Assembly (NCBI GenBank): GCA_023052935.1
Contig: CM041297.1
Span: forward strand, 112,025,563-112,089,562
From: Piezodorus guildinii
Taxonomy: Eukaryota; Arthropoda; Insecta; Hemiptera; Pentatomidae
Reading direction: 5' to 3'
Length of the DNA: 64,000 bases
Below are positions 22,691 through 34,584 of the stretch, in pieces. The position numbers and the translations under genes are program-made. Under the pieces are notes generated by a model. That model was given only the letters and a program-made list of their open reading frames with translations. It had not been told where the DNA came from and searched no databases. Within the stretch, counting starts at the first letter, position 1. Each line of letters begins with the position of its first letter.

Positions 22691-23365
22691 ATAATAAACC
22701 CATAATTGAGCGAGCGCGATAACAATTAATAGTGTAATCGGTAACGAACCTTTGGAAACGCAGCTACTGAGCCTAGTATCCAATAAATACGAAAAAGTTA
22801 TAATAAACCCATATTTGAGCGAGCGCACGAATAATTAATAGAATGGTCGGGAAAGAACCCCCCCCCCGTAACGCAGCTACTGTGCCTAGTATCCAATAAA
22901 TACGAAAAAGTTATAAATAAACCCATATTTGAGCGAGCGCGATTAAAATTAATAGTGTAGTCGGTAACGAACCTTTGGGAACGCAGCTACTGAGCCTTGT
23001 ATCCAATAAATACGAAAAAGTTATAATAAACCCATATTTGAGCGAGCGCTATTGAAATTAATAGTGTAGTCGGTAACGAACCTTTGGGAACGCAGCTACT
23101 GAGCCTTGTATCCAATAAATACGAAAAAGTTATAATAAACCCATATTTGAGCGAGCGCGATTAAAATTAATAGTATAATCGGTAACGAACCTTTGGGAAC
23201 GCAGCTACTGAGCCTTGTATCCAATAAATACGAACAAGTCATAATAAAACCATATTTGAGCGAGCGCGATTAAAATTAATAGTATAATCGGTAACGAACC
23301 TTTGGGAACACATCTGCTGAGCCTACTATCCAATAAATACGAAAAAGTTAAAATAAACCTCTATT
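22691..23365. repeat. About 108-bp tandem repeat, right inner array (inverted)
   Basis: Reverse complement of the left array, with units starting near 22691, 22800, 22910, 23020, 23130 and 23240 (TATTTGAGCGAGCGCGATTA...). A run of about nine C at 22859 interrupts one unit. Unit count is close to that of the left arm. Confidence 0.92.
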
Positions 23366-23618
23366 GATAATATTTTCGCCCGCGTTTATAAAACTAAAAT
23401 AAAACGAATCCCGCTAATCCGACTACCAGACCTTGTATCGTAAATGTCTTAAAATTAAAGTATGGGTTATACTTATTATTATATTCGTGACTAATTATAT
23501 GTAGAAAGGCCCCTGGGAACATTTAACAAGCCACAAGGGTTAAAAACACAAGGTGTAATTAAAATAACCATCAAAACATAAAATCATGTTAATTAGATTT
23601 TTATTATTTTATTGAAAT

Positions 23619-23732
23619 CGAAAAAGGTTAAATTTGAAATGGAAAAGGTTGAATTTGACTTGGAAAAGGTTGAATTTGACTTGGAAAAGGTTGAATTTGA
23701 CTTGGAAAAGGTTGAATTTGACTTGGAAATGC
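23619..23732. repeat. 21-bp tandem repeat, right outer array (inverted)
   Basis: About five copies of the reverse complement of the left 21-bp unit, ending GACTTGGAAATGCTAT. It has half as many units as the left side, so the arms differ in length by about 100 bp. Confidence 0.93.
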
Positions 23733-23744
23733 TATACATACAGA

Positions 23745-25150
23745 TACAAGCTACGTTTCAGGCTACTTTCTTGGTCCATTTTCAATCCTTGTATGAATGT
23801 GGTCTCATATCACTATTACTATTGTTCTTTCTGAAACAAATTGTAATATTTCTCAATAAATAAATATTTAAAAAAAAATTAATCCTTATTATCTTTAACA
23901 TAATTTATTGTAATATTTAAAAAAAAATAATACTAAATAAATAATTTATTTAGCTATTACCTGAGTGAGACGCACCGCAGACATGAATTATTTCCTTATT
24001 TCATTGTTATTTGTTTCTTCCACTTCCTCCTTAAATGAGAACAATGCTTTACTAAAAATAAATTTTCATTTTGTTAATAAGTTCTAACAAGATATATCAT
24101 TAATAACATTAGCAGTATATAATAACATTTCTTAGTAAGACATGAAAGTGCATTCTTGCTTTTCTAGAATTCCTCTAGCCCATTCTACATAATCTAATGT
24201 TTTTTACTATTTGTTTTAAAAGTAGTTGCATCGCTTTGTTAAATTACTATTAACTATTTAAGTTTATTTGTAACATAATCATAGTTTTGGTCTATCATCT
24301 TTATAATTGCAGTTTAATAATTTAAATAATAAAAAAAATTGGTGGTATCAAACATTTTATGTCGAATAGTTTAAATTGAATGCTATTATTAATTTAACTA
24401 ATTTATGTTTCTAATGTAAGCCCTAATGTAAACGATGTGCAACGAAATGAACGTATCGAAAGAAACTCCATTATACTTATCAATAATGTCACTATCACAT
24501 GTTGGCTGTCATAATCTCAAATTGCTCGCATGTCAACTTTAGATTCTCTTTCTCTTACTGATACATATAATATTTCTATATGAGATACTTATATATAGAG
24601 TTCAGGTTATTGTTACATAATTATTTTTGGAACATTAAGATTTCATTTTGTATTGTGTTTACTTTTGGTTTATTATTTTCAATAATAACTTTTGTAATCG
24701 ACCTAAAAAAACAAACTCTATATCCTGATTATGTGATTGTATGTGTTTATATGATGTAGGAACTAGCTCTATTTAATAACCGTTCCATTTGAACTATCAA
24801 TAGTGTAAAAATATAACGTAAATTAAATATTATTTAAAAAGTAATTATAGTTACAATATTTTTTGCTTTTAGGTAGTTATAATGTGTCTTCTGTAAAAAA
24901 AAATGTCCGTAAAAGTTATTTTATAAAATGAGGTATTTTATACATTCATAATGCGTCCAATTCAATTAAAGGAAACTTTGGGCCGTCTAGACGATTTAAT
25001 TTTATGATTTTTTTCACCAGTTATTCTCTATTATTTTCTGAATTTAAAACCATTGTTAAAATATCTCCAGACTTATAGTTTTTAGTTGCCATTGCAGCTG
25101 AAAACATGTTTTATGAAAATGTATTTAATTCTGGTAACTTTGTAGATGTT
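23745..25150. other. No recognisable feature
   Basis: AT-rich DNA with short A/T runs; no gene recognised. Confidence 0.6.
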
Positions 25151-25154
25151 ATGA

Positions 25155-25335
25155 GGTTTACATTTTTTTGAGACATTACCTAATTAATCGTTCTATGAAG
25201 TCATTTCTGAAATGACTTGTGGTCAAGGAAAACAGTAGACCGTCCACTTAAGGAGAATTAGTGTAGGTGGCTGTCGTTTGTGACGTTAATTTCGAAAAGT
25301 TATAACCATTCCAGGAAATTTTACAGGTAAAACCC
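25155..25335 (-). repeat. DR-B dispersed repeat
   Basis: Reverse complement of the 15345-15530 repeat: CATTACCTAATTAATCG, GGTCAAGGAAAACAGT and ATTAGTGTAGGTGGCTGTCG. It lies 5' to a DR-A copy. Confidence 0.65.
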
Positions 25336-25389
25336 AACATTAATTTATGATTAAAATAATTTATTTGATGCTTTTACCGTTAAAATCTA

Positions 25390-25700
25390 GATATGTTTTT
25401 ACTTTCACTTACCTACCATATACATGAAATATATAGTAAGGAAAATTATATAATGCACAGCGATCGTGAAAATTTTCGAATCCGAGTTTTCACATGATAT
25501 ACACGTTTTAGGGTCCCCTGAGTCCAAATGACCAACTCTTACAAAAAGGTCTGTGTGTGTGTGTGTGTGTGGTAAGGATACCGCAAAACAGCAACTTTTT
25601 TTTATCAAAATCAGCTGATCAATTTTTTTTTTCATTTTTTATTTTGATTGAACTCGCTATATCGATGCTAGTCTGACAGGACTTAAATGTCGCTCACCAG
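25390..25700 (-). repeat. DR-A dispersed repeat, partial minus-strand copy
   Basis: Reading reversed, it contains TACTTTCACTTACCTACC, CGATCGTGAAAATTTTCG, GGGTCCCCTGAGTCC and a (GT)n tract, then GATTGAACTCGCTATATCGATG. Only the end that carries the CA/GT tract remains. Confidence 0.75.
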
Positions 25701-26149
25701 ATTTTTTAAAAATATTAGTAACTTTTTTTTCACGTTATAGAAAGAAATGTTGTATAATCGAGAATGAGATTAATTCTATATATGTAGACTTATGAAAAAT
25801 ACTGCTTTTACTAAAATATCATAACGGATCTTGATAAAACTAAAGGATCAGTATACAACTATGTCAAAACACAAATATCGTTTAAATTCAGTCCATCGAT
25901 TTCGATTTACCTTATGTATGCGTTTGCCAAATGGGAATATTTACTACATTTGTGCAACGAAATGGTTACTATTTCAAAATATAGCTTGACGAAGATTTTT
26001 TAAAAAGTTCATTGTTTTATCTTAATGATTTTTTGGTCTTGCAGTTGACAATCAGTGAATGAAATGTTGTAGAGTTCGATCTTGAGGCGTGGTAGGTATG
26101 TTGGATAATATTGCAGAGCGGCACCACTTCCTAGCGCTGTTTCTATTTT

Positions 26150-26445
26150 GTATTTATATCAGGACGTCCCTCATCCAACTTCTTTTCAGCCTTCTGAGGG
26201 TGTTGAGCGACATACAGAAATACTCCTTTTCCATACAATTTATGCTCTTGTGCAGATGCAAAGAAGTCAGTCACATTATATAATTGACAAAGGGTTGAGT
26301 CCTGAGTTCGGAATCCAAATTGATGGTGAGGTATGGTGTCACTGTTCGTAAGTATGTCAAAAAGTATTTTGTAGAGTAGATTTTCAAAGATTTAAGCACA
26401 AATCGGAAGGAGGCTGTCTATATGATGTAGGGAGGTCTGTATAAG
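26150..26445 (-). pseudogene. LINE reverse-transcriptase fragment
   Basis: On the minus strand, across frame changes, HHQFGFRTQDSTLCQLYNVT and GKGVFLYVAQ match the RT region before the catalytic Asp (typically QFGFR..ST and FLDVAQAFD). The Asp of FLD is replaced by Tyr. The fragment stops just before a plus-strand LINE starting at about 26480. Confidence 0.65.
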
Positions 26446-26479
26446 AGGTGTCCGGGTTTTGGAGGTTTCGTTTTTAGTT

Positions 26480-27420
26480 TAGTTATACAGGACATAGACT
26501 TTGCCATTAAAAAACTTACAAAATCAATAAAAACTGCCATACATTCCAGTACATCTCACTATCCAAATAGGTAGGCTCGGGAAACCTACTTGCCAAATCA
26601 TATTCTGCTCTTAATAACTGAAAAACGCCGAGCAAGAGCAAAGTGGCATAAAATTAGATATCCTTCGGACAAAACCCATTACAGTAAACTAACTAACAAA
26701 TTAAAAACAGAAATACGAAAATTAAAAATTAAAAAATTTCAGAACTTTACAGAAACCTTAACTACTTCAGACAATTCTTTATGGAAAACAACTGCAACAT
26801 TACTAAAATTCAAATCCTTTAATCATCCACTTCTTACTGATTCCCAGACCTGGACGAAATCCGATGAAGAAAAATCCCAAATCTTTGGTGAAAACCTATC
26901 CAAAACGTTTAATCCGCACCCTGATATTCTTGATCCGATCCATATTAAAAATGTTGAAGCAGAACTAACTGTTCCACTCCAAATGTCCCTTCCTCCCAAG
27001 GCCTTTCACCCATCAGAAATTATTAGCCTCATTCAAAGATTACCATCCAAAAAAGCTCCTGGCCACAACCTCATCACGCCCCACATCCCGAAACAGCTTC
27101 CCAGGAAAGCCAAACCCATCCTCTGCTATATATATATAATGCCACTCTCCGTTCCACTAATTTTCCTGATCCTTGGAAATTTTCAATTATCAAAATGCTC
27201 CCTAAGCCTAAAAATCCTCTTGAAAACCCATCTTCCTACCGTCCTATCTCTCTTTTGTCCATTATGGGTACAATCCTAGAAAAACTGCTCCTTAAACATC
27301 TATACCCAATCCTAGATATTAACCATGTGATTCCTGACCACCAGTTTAGATTTCGCTCATCCCATTCCACTATACAACAGTGTCACCGTGTGGTGGATTT
27401 GATATCTTCTAAATTAGAGA
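26480..27420 (+). pseudogene. Jockey-group LINE (family B), truncated at both ends
   Basis: It covers the ORF2 linker (KRRARAKWHKIRYPSDKTHY, SLPPKAFHPSEI, KKAPGHNLITPHI) and the first part of RT (SSYRPISLLSIMGTILEKLL, SSHSTIQQCHRVVDLIS). A frame change at about 27130 coincides with a TATATATA insertion. It stops abruptly near 27420 before the catalytic region and has no 3' UTR or poly(A), which is unusual because LINE copies normally keep their 3' end. It may be part of a larger rearranged copy. Confidence 0.85.
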
Positions 27421-27429
27421 GTTTCTTCA

Positions 27430-27690
27430 CATACCTGTATCACTTGATCTATTAGCATATTAACTTAATGTGTTTTATAGTAAAATACAGTTGTAAATTT
27501 CTTTTAAATAAAAAAAAAGTTTAGTTTTATGTTTTGGATTTCTGGATAGATCATTCTTTGTATTTCCATTGTAAAGGGATATTGGTTGTTATGAGAATGG
27601 CGTTATAAATAATCGTTAACACCAGGAGCTTACTGAGTATTTATCAAGTCATGGCCGGGAACTTTCATCATTTTAGTTGTGCAACATCTG

Positions 27691-27722
<32 letters not shown>

Positions 27723-28195
27723 AGGGCAGTGCTAGTTGTAGTAGAATTTCCAAAGTTTTAAGTACGCGTCTTTAGGGTTAAGAGTTAAAGAAGTCGGTAT
27801 GTGGTGTAAAAATAGATAAAAGATTATTAGCACTCAGATTTTTCACAGCTCGACATGGCCAAGAAACCATCTTAATTACGTAGGTGTACTGACATATCAT
27901 GACGTTTTGAAATTTTTTAGTGTGCCTCCAAAACTCCGTAGAGAGGTTTGAAATGTAATTAACACATTTAAAAATTTTAATCTGTAATTTTAATTATTTT
28001 TTTAGCATGTTAATAATAGTCAAGCAGATTTCCAGAAATACTGACTTCTAAAGTCCTTCGTCTCTGGAACCTGTGGGAATGTTATATCAATAATAAATAA
28101 AATAAATATTATTTATGAATATTTATCATTATCGGAAGGATTTAAATATAAATTTTAAAACTAGTTGACTCGGAAAATGTTGTTCTGCCATACAT
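27430..28195. other. No recognisable feature
   Basis: AT-rich DNA; a 26-A run lies near 27692. Confidence 0.6.
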
Positions 28196-28199
28196 ATTA

Positions 28200-28695
28200 T
28201 TTATAGGGAATATTATGATTATTAAATAAAAAAAAAGACGGACGTATTATAAGTGCGTAGGGATGGGGCCTTTTCCATATAGGTTTCATTCTGAGTAAAA
28301 CAGTCTGAGAGGGCTTAAATGTCGATATTTTGAATTTTCTTCTTCTACCTGTCAACCAGCTGGTAGGAAAAACTACAGAAATATTGTTTAAGTTATTTTT
28401 TTTTTTTTTTTTCTAAACATAATAGTAATAAAGTGTATAATATACTGTTAGAAAGCTTAAGATTTTATAAAAAATGTTATGATGTATCCAAAGTTCTATA
28501 AGGTAATGGATAGTGATGAAAAAAAGATAAAATTAAGTATTTGTTATATATAATAATTTATATAGTTAGAATAGTTAATCCAAAACATATGTTTTAATCA
28601 ACTCTAACCTAATTTAAAATTTATTTTAGAAAGTGGGGTAACTTAAAGTCGTGTGTTGCACGCCACAGATTTTTGAAATATTAATGACGTTTAAA
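28200..28695 (-). repeat. DR-A dispersed repeat, partial minus-strand copy
   Basis: Reversed DR-A blocks: AAACAGTCTGAGAGGGCTTAA, CTGTTAGAAAGCTTAAGATT, AACATATGTTTTAAT and GTCGTGTGTTGCACGCCACAG at the far end. Confidence 0.7.
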
Positions 28696-29032
28696 TTTTT
28701 TGGTTATTGTTCATACTATTCATACTAAAATACTAAAATCGTCATTAAAAAATGTAAGGAAGGTGAGAATTTTGGATTATATATATATTTTCATGTCGAA
28801 TAAAAAAAATACTTAATTTTGGAGGAGTTTTACTATAATAACCGTGACAGGAGATTTTTATACATTTCTTTTTAAATAAGTTACATCAATCTATTTAGCA
28901 GAATGATTTTCACGTAAGAAAATCTAGGAAAAATAATGTTTTCTTATAAAATATTTCAATATATCAATACAATTGGATGACAAATAAATTTCCCCGAAAG
29001 CAAGCTGGTACATACTATTTCCACTAAGTTAG

Positions 29033-29218
29033 GTGACGCGGTCCTGCCAAGTTGACACGACCTCCCACATGGCGTCCAACTCGAAGGGGCTGACTGCATC
29101 CATCAGCACCCCGGCCCTTGCAACTGTTCGTGGCAGCTCTTATTCCAGTCCAGTGGCTATATCCAGTTCCGGCTCAGTTACTCCCAACTACCAACTTCTC
29201 CAGCTCCAGGCAACTTAG
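29033..29218 (+). other. GC-rich open frame, possible terminal exon (unrecognised)
   Basis: A 61-codon frame (GLTASISTPALATVRGSSYS..., ends YQLLQLQAT then stop) lies in a patch that is clearly GC-richer than its surroundings. AG at 29031-29032 after a pyrimidine-containing stretch could be a splice acceptor. The Ser/Thr/Ala-rich peptide matches no family known to me. It could equally be part of an unclassified repeat extending to about 29330. Confidence 0.2.
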
Positions 29219-29534
29219 CCCAAGGTGTAGGGGAGTAATCACCGCCGCGGTGTGGAGTTGAGTGCTCCTATCGTAAGAAATATACTCCTGCCTCTACAAC
29301 GGCAGCTCTTTTTATCGGGAAAACTTTATAACTATTGCGGCTTACCACGAAATAAGATCTTGAAAAAAAATGTTATAAAGAATAGTTTGAAATATTGACT
29401 GCTACAAAAAGAAATTTAAAGTTGTATACTTATACAAGGTCCTTCGTAATTGCACATAATTATTTTAGGTATGCGTTCACTTACACAAAATAAACGAAAA
29501 AGCACATATTAACATATGTTTCAAAACTATTTAT

Positions 29535-30047
29535 TAAAAATATATCAAAGATTAAAGATTTATTATGTATTTACTACATTAAGACTGACTGTACAAAGTG
29601 TATCGCGTTTAATACAAAATAACAGGTTTTAATCACCTGATAAACAGATGAGCGATAATCAATGACAGCAGTTGCTCATCTTTTGGTCTAGTTCTGTGTG
29701 TCTTGGTGTATCATTGTTGTATTTATCATAATTTGTCTCGTCCTGTGCGTTTTAGTGGGCTAATTTTACAGACCAATTTATGATTATCATGGGAGACACC
29801 ATAAATTTATTCATTTTAGTCTCCCATGATAATCATAAATTGAACTGTGTCACAGTATTCACTCTCACTAAAACACACAGAACTAAACAAATAGATGAGC
29901 AACTACTGTCATTGCTTATCTTTCATTTGTTTATCAGACGATTAAAAAAAACTGTTATTAAACATACTATTAAACACGATAAAATTTGTACAGGCAGTCT
30001 TAGTGTAGTAAATAAATAATAAATCTTTAACCTTTGATATATGTTTA
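29535..30047. mobile_element. Hairpin (MITE-like) element
   Basis: The left arm (ATATCAAAGATTAAAGATTT..., 29535-29800) and right arm (...AAATCTTTAACCTTTGATAT, to 30047) are near-complete reverse complements with a small central loop around 29800-29815. Matching internal blocks include TGATTATCATGGGAGAC and its complement GTCTCCCATGATAATCA. There is no coding capacity. Ends and target duplication are not sharp by eye. Short plus-strand open frames inside are by-products. Confidence 0.8.
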
Positions 30048-30067
30048 ATCAATTATTTTGGGATATA

Positions 30068-31640
30068 TGTTAATATGATAAACGACGAAAAATCCCTGAC
30101 GTTCGCAGAACATCTCTCTAAAATATATAACCCTCATCCTGATATCCTTAATCCTCATCACCTCTAATGTATCGAAGCAGAACTGAATATTCCCCTCCAG
30201 ATGAATCTTCAGCCTAAAGCGTTCCATCCATCCGAAATATCGAACATCATCCAGAGATACCATCCCGCAAAGCCCCTGGACATGTTCTTATAACTTCGCA
30301 TATCCTAAAACTACTTCCTCGAAAAGCCATCCTATATCTTACTTACATTTTTAATGCCGTTCTCCGCTCACATATTTTCCTGCTTCCTGAAATTATCAAC
30401 CATTAAAATGATCCCCAAACCCAAAAAGCCTCTAGAATTCCCATACTGCTACCGCCCCATCTCTACTATATGCATCATGGGTAAAATCCTTGAAAAACTG
30501 CTTAAACGCATATATCCCATCCTTGATTCCAATCACATTATCCCAGGTCATCAGTTTGGTTTCCGAACATTCCACTCCACTATCCAGCAATGCCATCGTG
30601 TGGTAGACGTTGTCTCGTCTTCATTGGAGCGCGGATTGTACTGCACGGGAGCCTTCCTCGATGTTCGAGTAGAACAGGCCTTTGACCGAGTGTAGCACCC
30701 GGGACTGCTTTACAAACTCAGTAAATTCCTTCCATCTACATACTTCCTTATTATCCAGTCCAATCTCACAGACAGGTCCTTCAAAGTAAATCCTGATCGT
30801 TCCAAACCATCCCTTTTTAATCAGTATGCAGGTGTTCCTCAAGGCAGTATTCTAGGAACCCACCATTTACACAGTTTATACAGCCGTATCCCATCCCATC
30901 CTAGCTTTTTTTCTTTCTACCTATGCTGATGACACTTGTGTTATCAGTCAACAACGACCCAACTATTGTCTTCCAAACTCTCCAATCCTACATCAGATAC
31001 CTTGAAGTATGGTGTCAGAATTGGAGAATAAAAATAAATTCCAATAAATCCCACCAAAACACCTTTATCCTTCGTCGTAAACCTATGAAATGCTACCCAA
31101 CAGTATCCTTCTATAACACTCCTCTTGTCCCGGTTGAACAGATCCGATACCTAGGACTGCACCTGGACAAACGTCTTTCATGGTACCCTCATACAAGATT
31201 GAAAAGACAAGAAACTGCCCGACGTTTTCGACTACTTCAACACTTACTGAACAAACGCTCTAACCTTCTACCTAAGTACAAAAGGCTCATCTACATGACT
31301 ATCATAAGACCGACATGGACTTACGGAGTAGATATTTGGGGCTCTACTAAACCATCAAATTCTTCCCGTCTCCAATCCTTGCAATCAAATATCCTTCGAA
31401 AAATCCTCAATGCTCCTTATTTTGTCACAAATAAACTCATCCATAAAGACCTTAACGTTCCCTATGTTGCTGACTTGGCGCGAACCAGGTACCACTCCTT
31501 TTATGACAAACTCCAGTCCCACTCTAATCCACTAGTTTCAATCCTTGCTTCCTCTACAATCCCTGATATTCCTCCGAGGCGCCTGAAAAGAAGATGGTCC
31601 CGAGACCTAGTCTTTGGAGAACTGCCAATGGGTAGTATCC
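30068..31640 (+). pseudogene. Jockey-group LINE (family B), long decayed copy
   Basis: It starts in the ORF2 linker (AEHLSKIYNPHPDILNPH), then has YRPISTICIMGKILEKL (30450), HQFGFRTFHSTIQQCHRVVD and FLDVRVEQAFDRV. YADD near 30920 falls at a frame change. It continues QIRYLGLHLDKRLSWYPHTR, RPTWTYGVDIWG, RLQSLQSNILRKIL and RRLKRRWSRDLVF. Three or more frame changes and a stop near 30168 disable it. It extends further 5' than the copy at 62.6 kb. Right after the RT end, the 3' UTR begins like that copy (TGGGTAGTATCC) and then diverges. Confidence 0.88.
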
Positions 31641-31789
31641 CCACATGTGAATCCATGACATTTGTATCTTGTATCTATCATCTTGTATCTATAACAGTAC
31701 CTTGCCATAACAATTCACCCTGGATAGGACTATTTAAAATAGTATTTCTCTTTCTGATGGCTTTGAAGTATTCATATACCTTAAAGTAA

Positions 31790-32212
31790 AAAAAAAAAAA
31801 ATCCAATTATATTCCAATAAATTTAAAAAACAGAAATGAACATAGAATAGCTTATTTTTGAATATATTTATTTTACTGATATTAATTATTGTACTTAAAA
31901 TAAATACAATAAGTAGCATCGCTAAATTACGTGTAAAACTTACAATGCTTATTAAGGCCGAGGCCATCTTTTTATCATTCAGATCTTAAGGTTATTATGG
32001 ATGAATTTATTTGTGACGTAAGAAGGGATATATATGATTATGTATTGTATGAACACAGATTGGTCAAAACGATCAATTTCATTCGTTTCCATCACAGTTA
32101 TAACATTTAAAAAATACATCTTACAAAAGTATTAGTTCGCAATTTTTCATCATTGATACGGCTTAAATACTAATTTTCCAAATATGTATCAATATAAACA
32201 TAGGAGCAATCT
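31790..32212. other. No recognisable feature
   Basis: AT-rich DNA between two LINEs. Confidence 0.6.
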
Positions 32213-32223
32213 GGCAATTAATT

Positions 32224-34584
32224 AATAACAATTTTTTATTGAGAAAATTTTACAATCTGTCCCAATTTGGACATTAATAGTATTGCTGAATGATATCAAA
32301 CATACTACATTCATACAATATTTACACAACATAAAATTACAATAAAATATATACACAATAATGAATCAATACAAAAGTCAATAATTCACTTATACCTATA
32401 TACACATACACACACTCATACATACATCACATTGAGTGGAGAATCTAGCCAGTGCTAGAACTCCAATATATTTACAAAAGGTCGCGGGGCCACTGCCGTT
32501 TCAACCTTCTAGGTGGGTTGTATGGATGAGTGGAGCTGGATAGGGATTGAGCTAAAGGATTAGGATGATGAATGAGGTTCTGGTGGAATTTGGAAAATTT
32601 GGATGGAATTAGGTCTGAAATAAATGGAACATTAAGGTCGTGGTGCAAGGTATAATTGGAGACATAATAAGGAGCATTTACTATTGTACGGAGGACTTTG
32701 GATTGAAAGGATTGAATGCGTTTGATGTTAGAACGTTTAGCTGTCCCCCACAGTTCAAGTCCGTAGGTCCAGATGGGCTTCAGTATTGTCTTGTAGATTA
32801 ATAATTTGTTTTCAACTGTAAGTTCAGATTTTCTGTTGAGTAGTCGGTATAACTGTCCGAATCGTCGGTTGAGTTCTTGTCTTTTAAGTCTTGTATGTGG
32901 GTTCCAAGTCAATCTTTTGTCTAACAGTAAGCCAAGATACCGGACTGTATCTGAGAGAGGAATCGGTAATGAGTTGAAATAAACTGGCGGACAGGATTTT
33001 CGTCTAAGAGTAAAGGTTATGTGTTTACATTTGGCTTCGTTCACCTTTACACGCCAGTTATTACACCAATGTTCGATAAGGAAAAGGTGTCTCTGAAGGT
33101 TTAAGGATGCTGTTTTAGGATTGGAACTGGATGATAGGATGGCGGTGTCGTCTGCAAAAGTTGCCAGAAAGGTATCAGGATGTGTAGGAATATCAGCAGT
33201 GTAAAGGATGTAGAGGACGGGTCCCAAGACGCTGCCTTGAGGAACACCGGCCTCAACGAGATAAAGGTTAGAAAATTCTACACCACAGCGAACGCGGAAG
33301 GAACGGTTTGAGAGAAAGGATCGGAGAATGAGGTATAGAGACTGGGGTAAATGGGTTTTCAGCTTGAAGAGTAATCCAGTGTGCCATACCCGGTCAAAAG
33401 CTTGCGCAATGTCCAGAAACGCACCAGAACAATACTCTTTGCATTCAAGAGCTGAGGAAATATGGTCTACAACTCGGAGCCCCTGTTGAACTGTGGAATG
33501 GTGAGGACGGAATCCAAACTGATGGGAAGGAAGATTTTGAGATTCTAATATGGGTAGGATACGTTTAAGAAGAAGCCTTTCGAAGATTTTTGAGAGGATG
33601 GGGAGTAGACTAATAGGCCTGTAGGATGAAGTGTTGTTAGAAGGTTTGCCTGGTTTTAGAAAAAGAATGATAGTGGAATGTTTCCATAACAGAGGAAAAT
33701 AGGTGGTGCGTAGGATGCAGTTGTAAATATAAGTAAGGAAGATAATAGCTTTCTGCGGAAGTTGTCGGAGGATCTGGGGAGTAAGGAGATCGTGTCCAGG
33801 AGATTTACGGAGAGTCAGTTTTTGGAGAAGATATTTGACCTCAGAGGGATTAATAGCTTTAGGAGGTAGGGAAAGTGGAATCGGTGATATAAGAAAGTCT
33901 TGCACTTTTGCGGTGTGATTGATGTGGGATTCCGGGTGAGGAGTGAATACTTTGGAGAGGTGTGTGGCGAATTCCTCGGCTTTATCTTCATCAGACGCAG
34001 CCCAGGAGTCATCACCACGTCGGAGAGGATGGGAAACATGATGGTATTTTAGGATCTTTTTCGTGACATTCCACAGGTAATTATCACGAGCTGATAGAGA
34101 GGAGAGGTAGGAATTAAAGGACTGGGAACGGAAGTTCGCCAACTCCCTCTTCAATTGTCTACAATAGAAGTTATAGGAGCGGCGATCTGTTGGGTGTCGG
34201 GTGCGCTGCCATAATGATCTTGCTCGGCGTTTGGTGTGGATAAGGTCTATAATAGGTTGTGGAAAATGATTTTGGTCTGGATTTATATTGGAGTGTTTAG
34301 GAGAGGAAGCAGTCCAGACAGCTTGTTGGATGGCGGTGGTAAAGGAATAGACGGAATTATCTAGGTCATCTTGGGTTTTGAGGGTTACTCTGAGGTCAAT
34401 ATTATCGGTCAGGATTTGGCGGAAAAGGTTCCAGTTGACAGGGCCTCGGATGAATGATGGTGGAATGGGTTTTGGAATTGGAGTGAGAGATACTTTTAGG
34501 ATCAGTGGACTATGGTCTGAGGATAGTTCATCAAGGCGAGTTAAAGACAAGTTGAGAGAGCCTAATCCGCTGTGGATAAAGAAG
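32224..34584 (-). mobile_element. Jockey-group LINE (family A), 5'-truncated, ORF open
   Basis: GGCAATTAATT is present at 32213-32223 and 34585-34595 as a target-site duplication. The element reads right to left: truncated ORF2, then a 3' UTR of about 245 bp with AATAAAAAATTG near the end and a short AT-rich tail rather than a long poly(A). The 3' UTR resembles that of the copy at 2.0-2.95 kb. The open frame and 11-bp duplication indicate a recent insertion. Confidence 0.94.

Larger units (their letters stand above)
21300..23740. mobile_element. Foldback element with nested tandem repeats
   Basis: The left half (21300-22440) and right half (22690-23740) are reverse complements. From outside to inside each arm has the end ATAGCATTTCC, a 21-bp minisatellite, about 250 bp of single-copy arm, and then six or so copies of an approximately 108-bp unit. 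A central spacer of about 240 bp (22441-22690) is not repeated and shows no ORF. ACATAT on the left and ACATAC on the right of the ends may be a 6-bp target duplication. The plan matches foldback-type DNA transposons, whose long inverted repeats contain tandem units. No transposase is encoded. Confidence 0.85.

Noticed and set aside
21300..23740. CRISPR array
   Set aside because: Repeats are contiguous without unique spacers, are arranged as mirrored arms, and lie in a eukaryotic setting.
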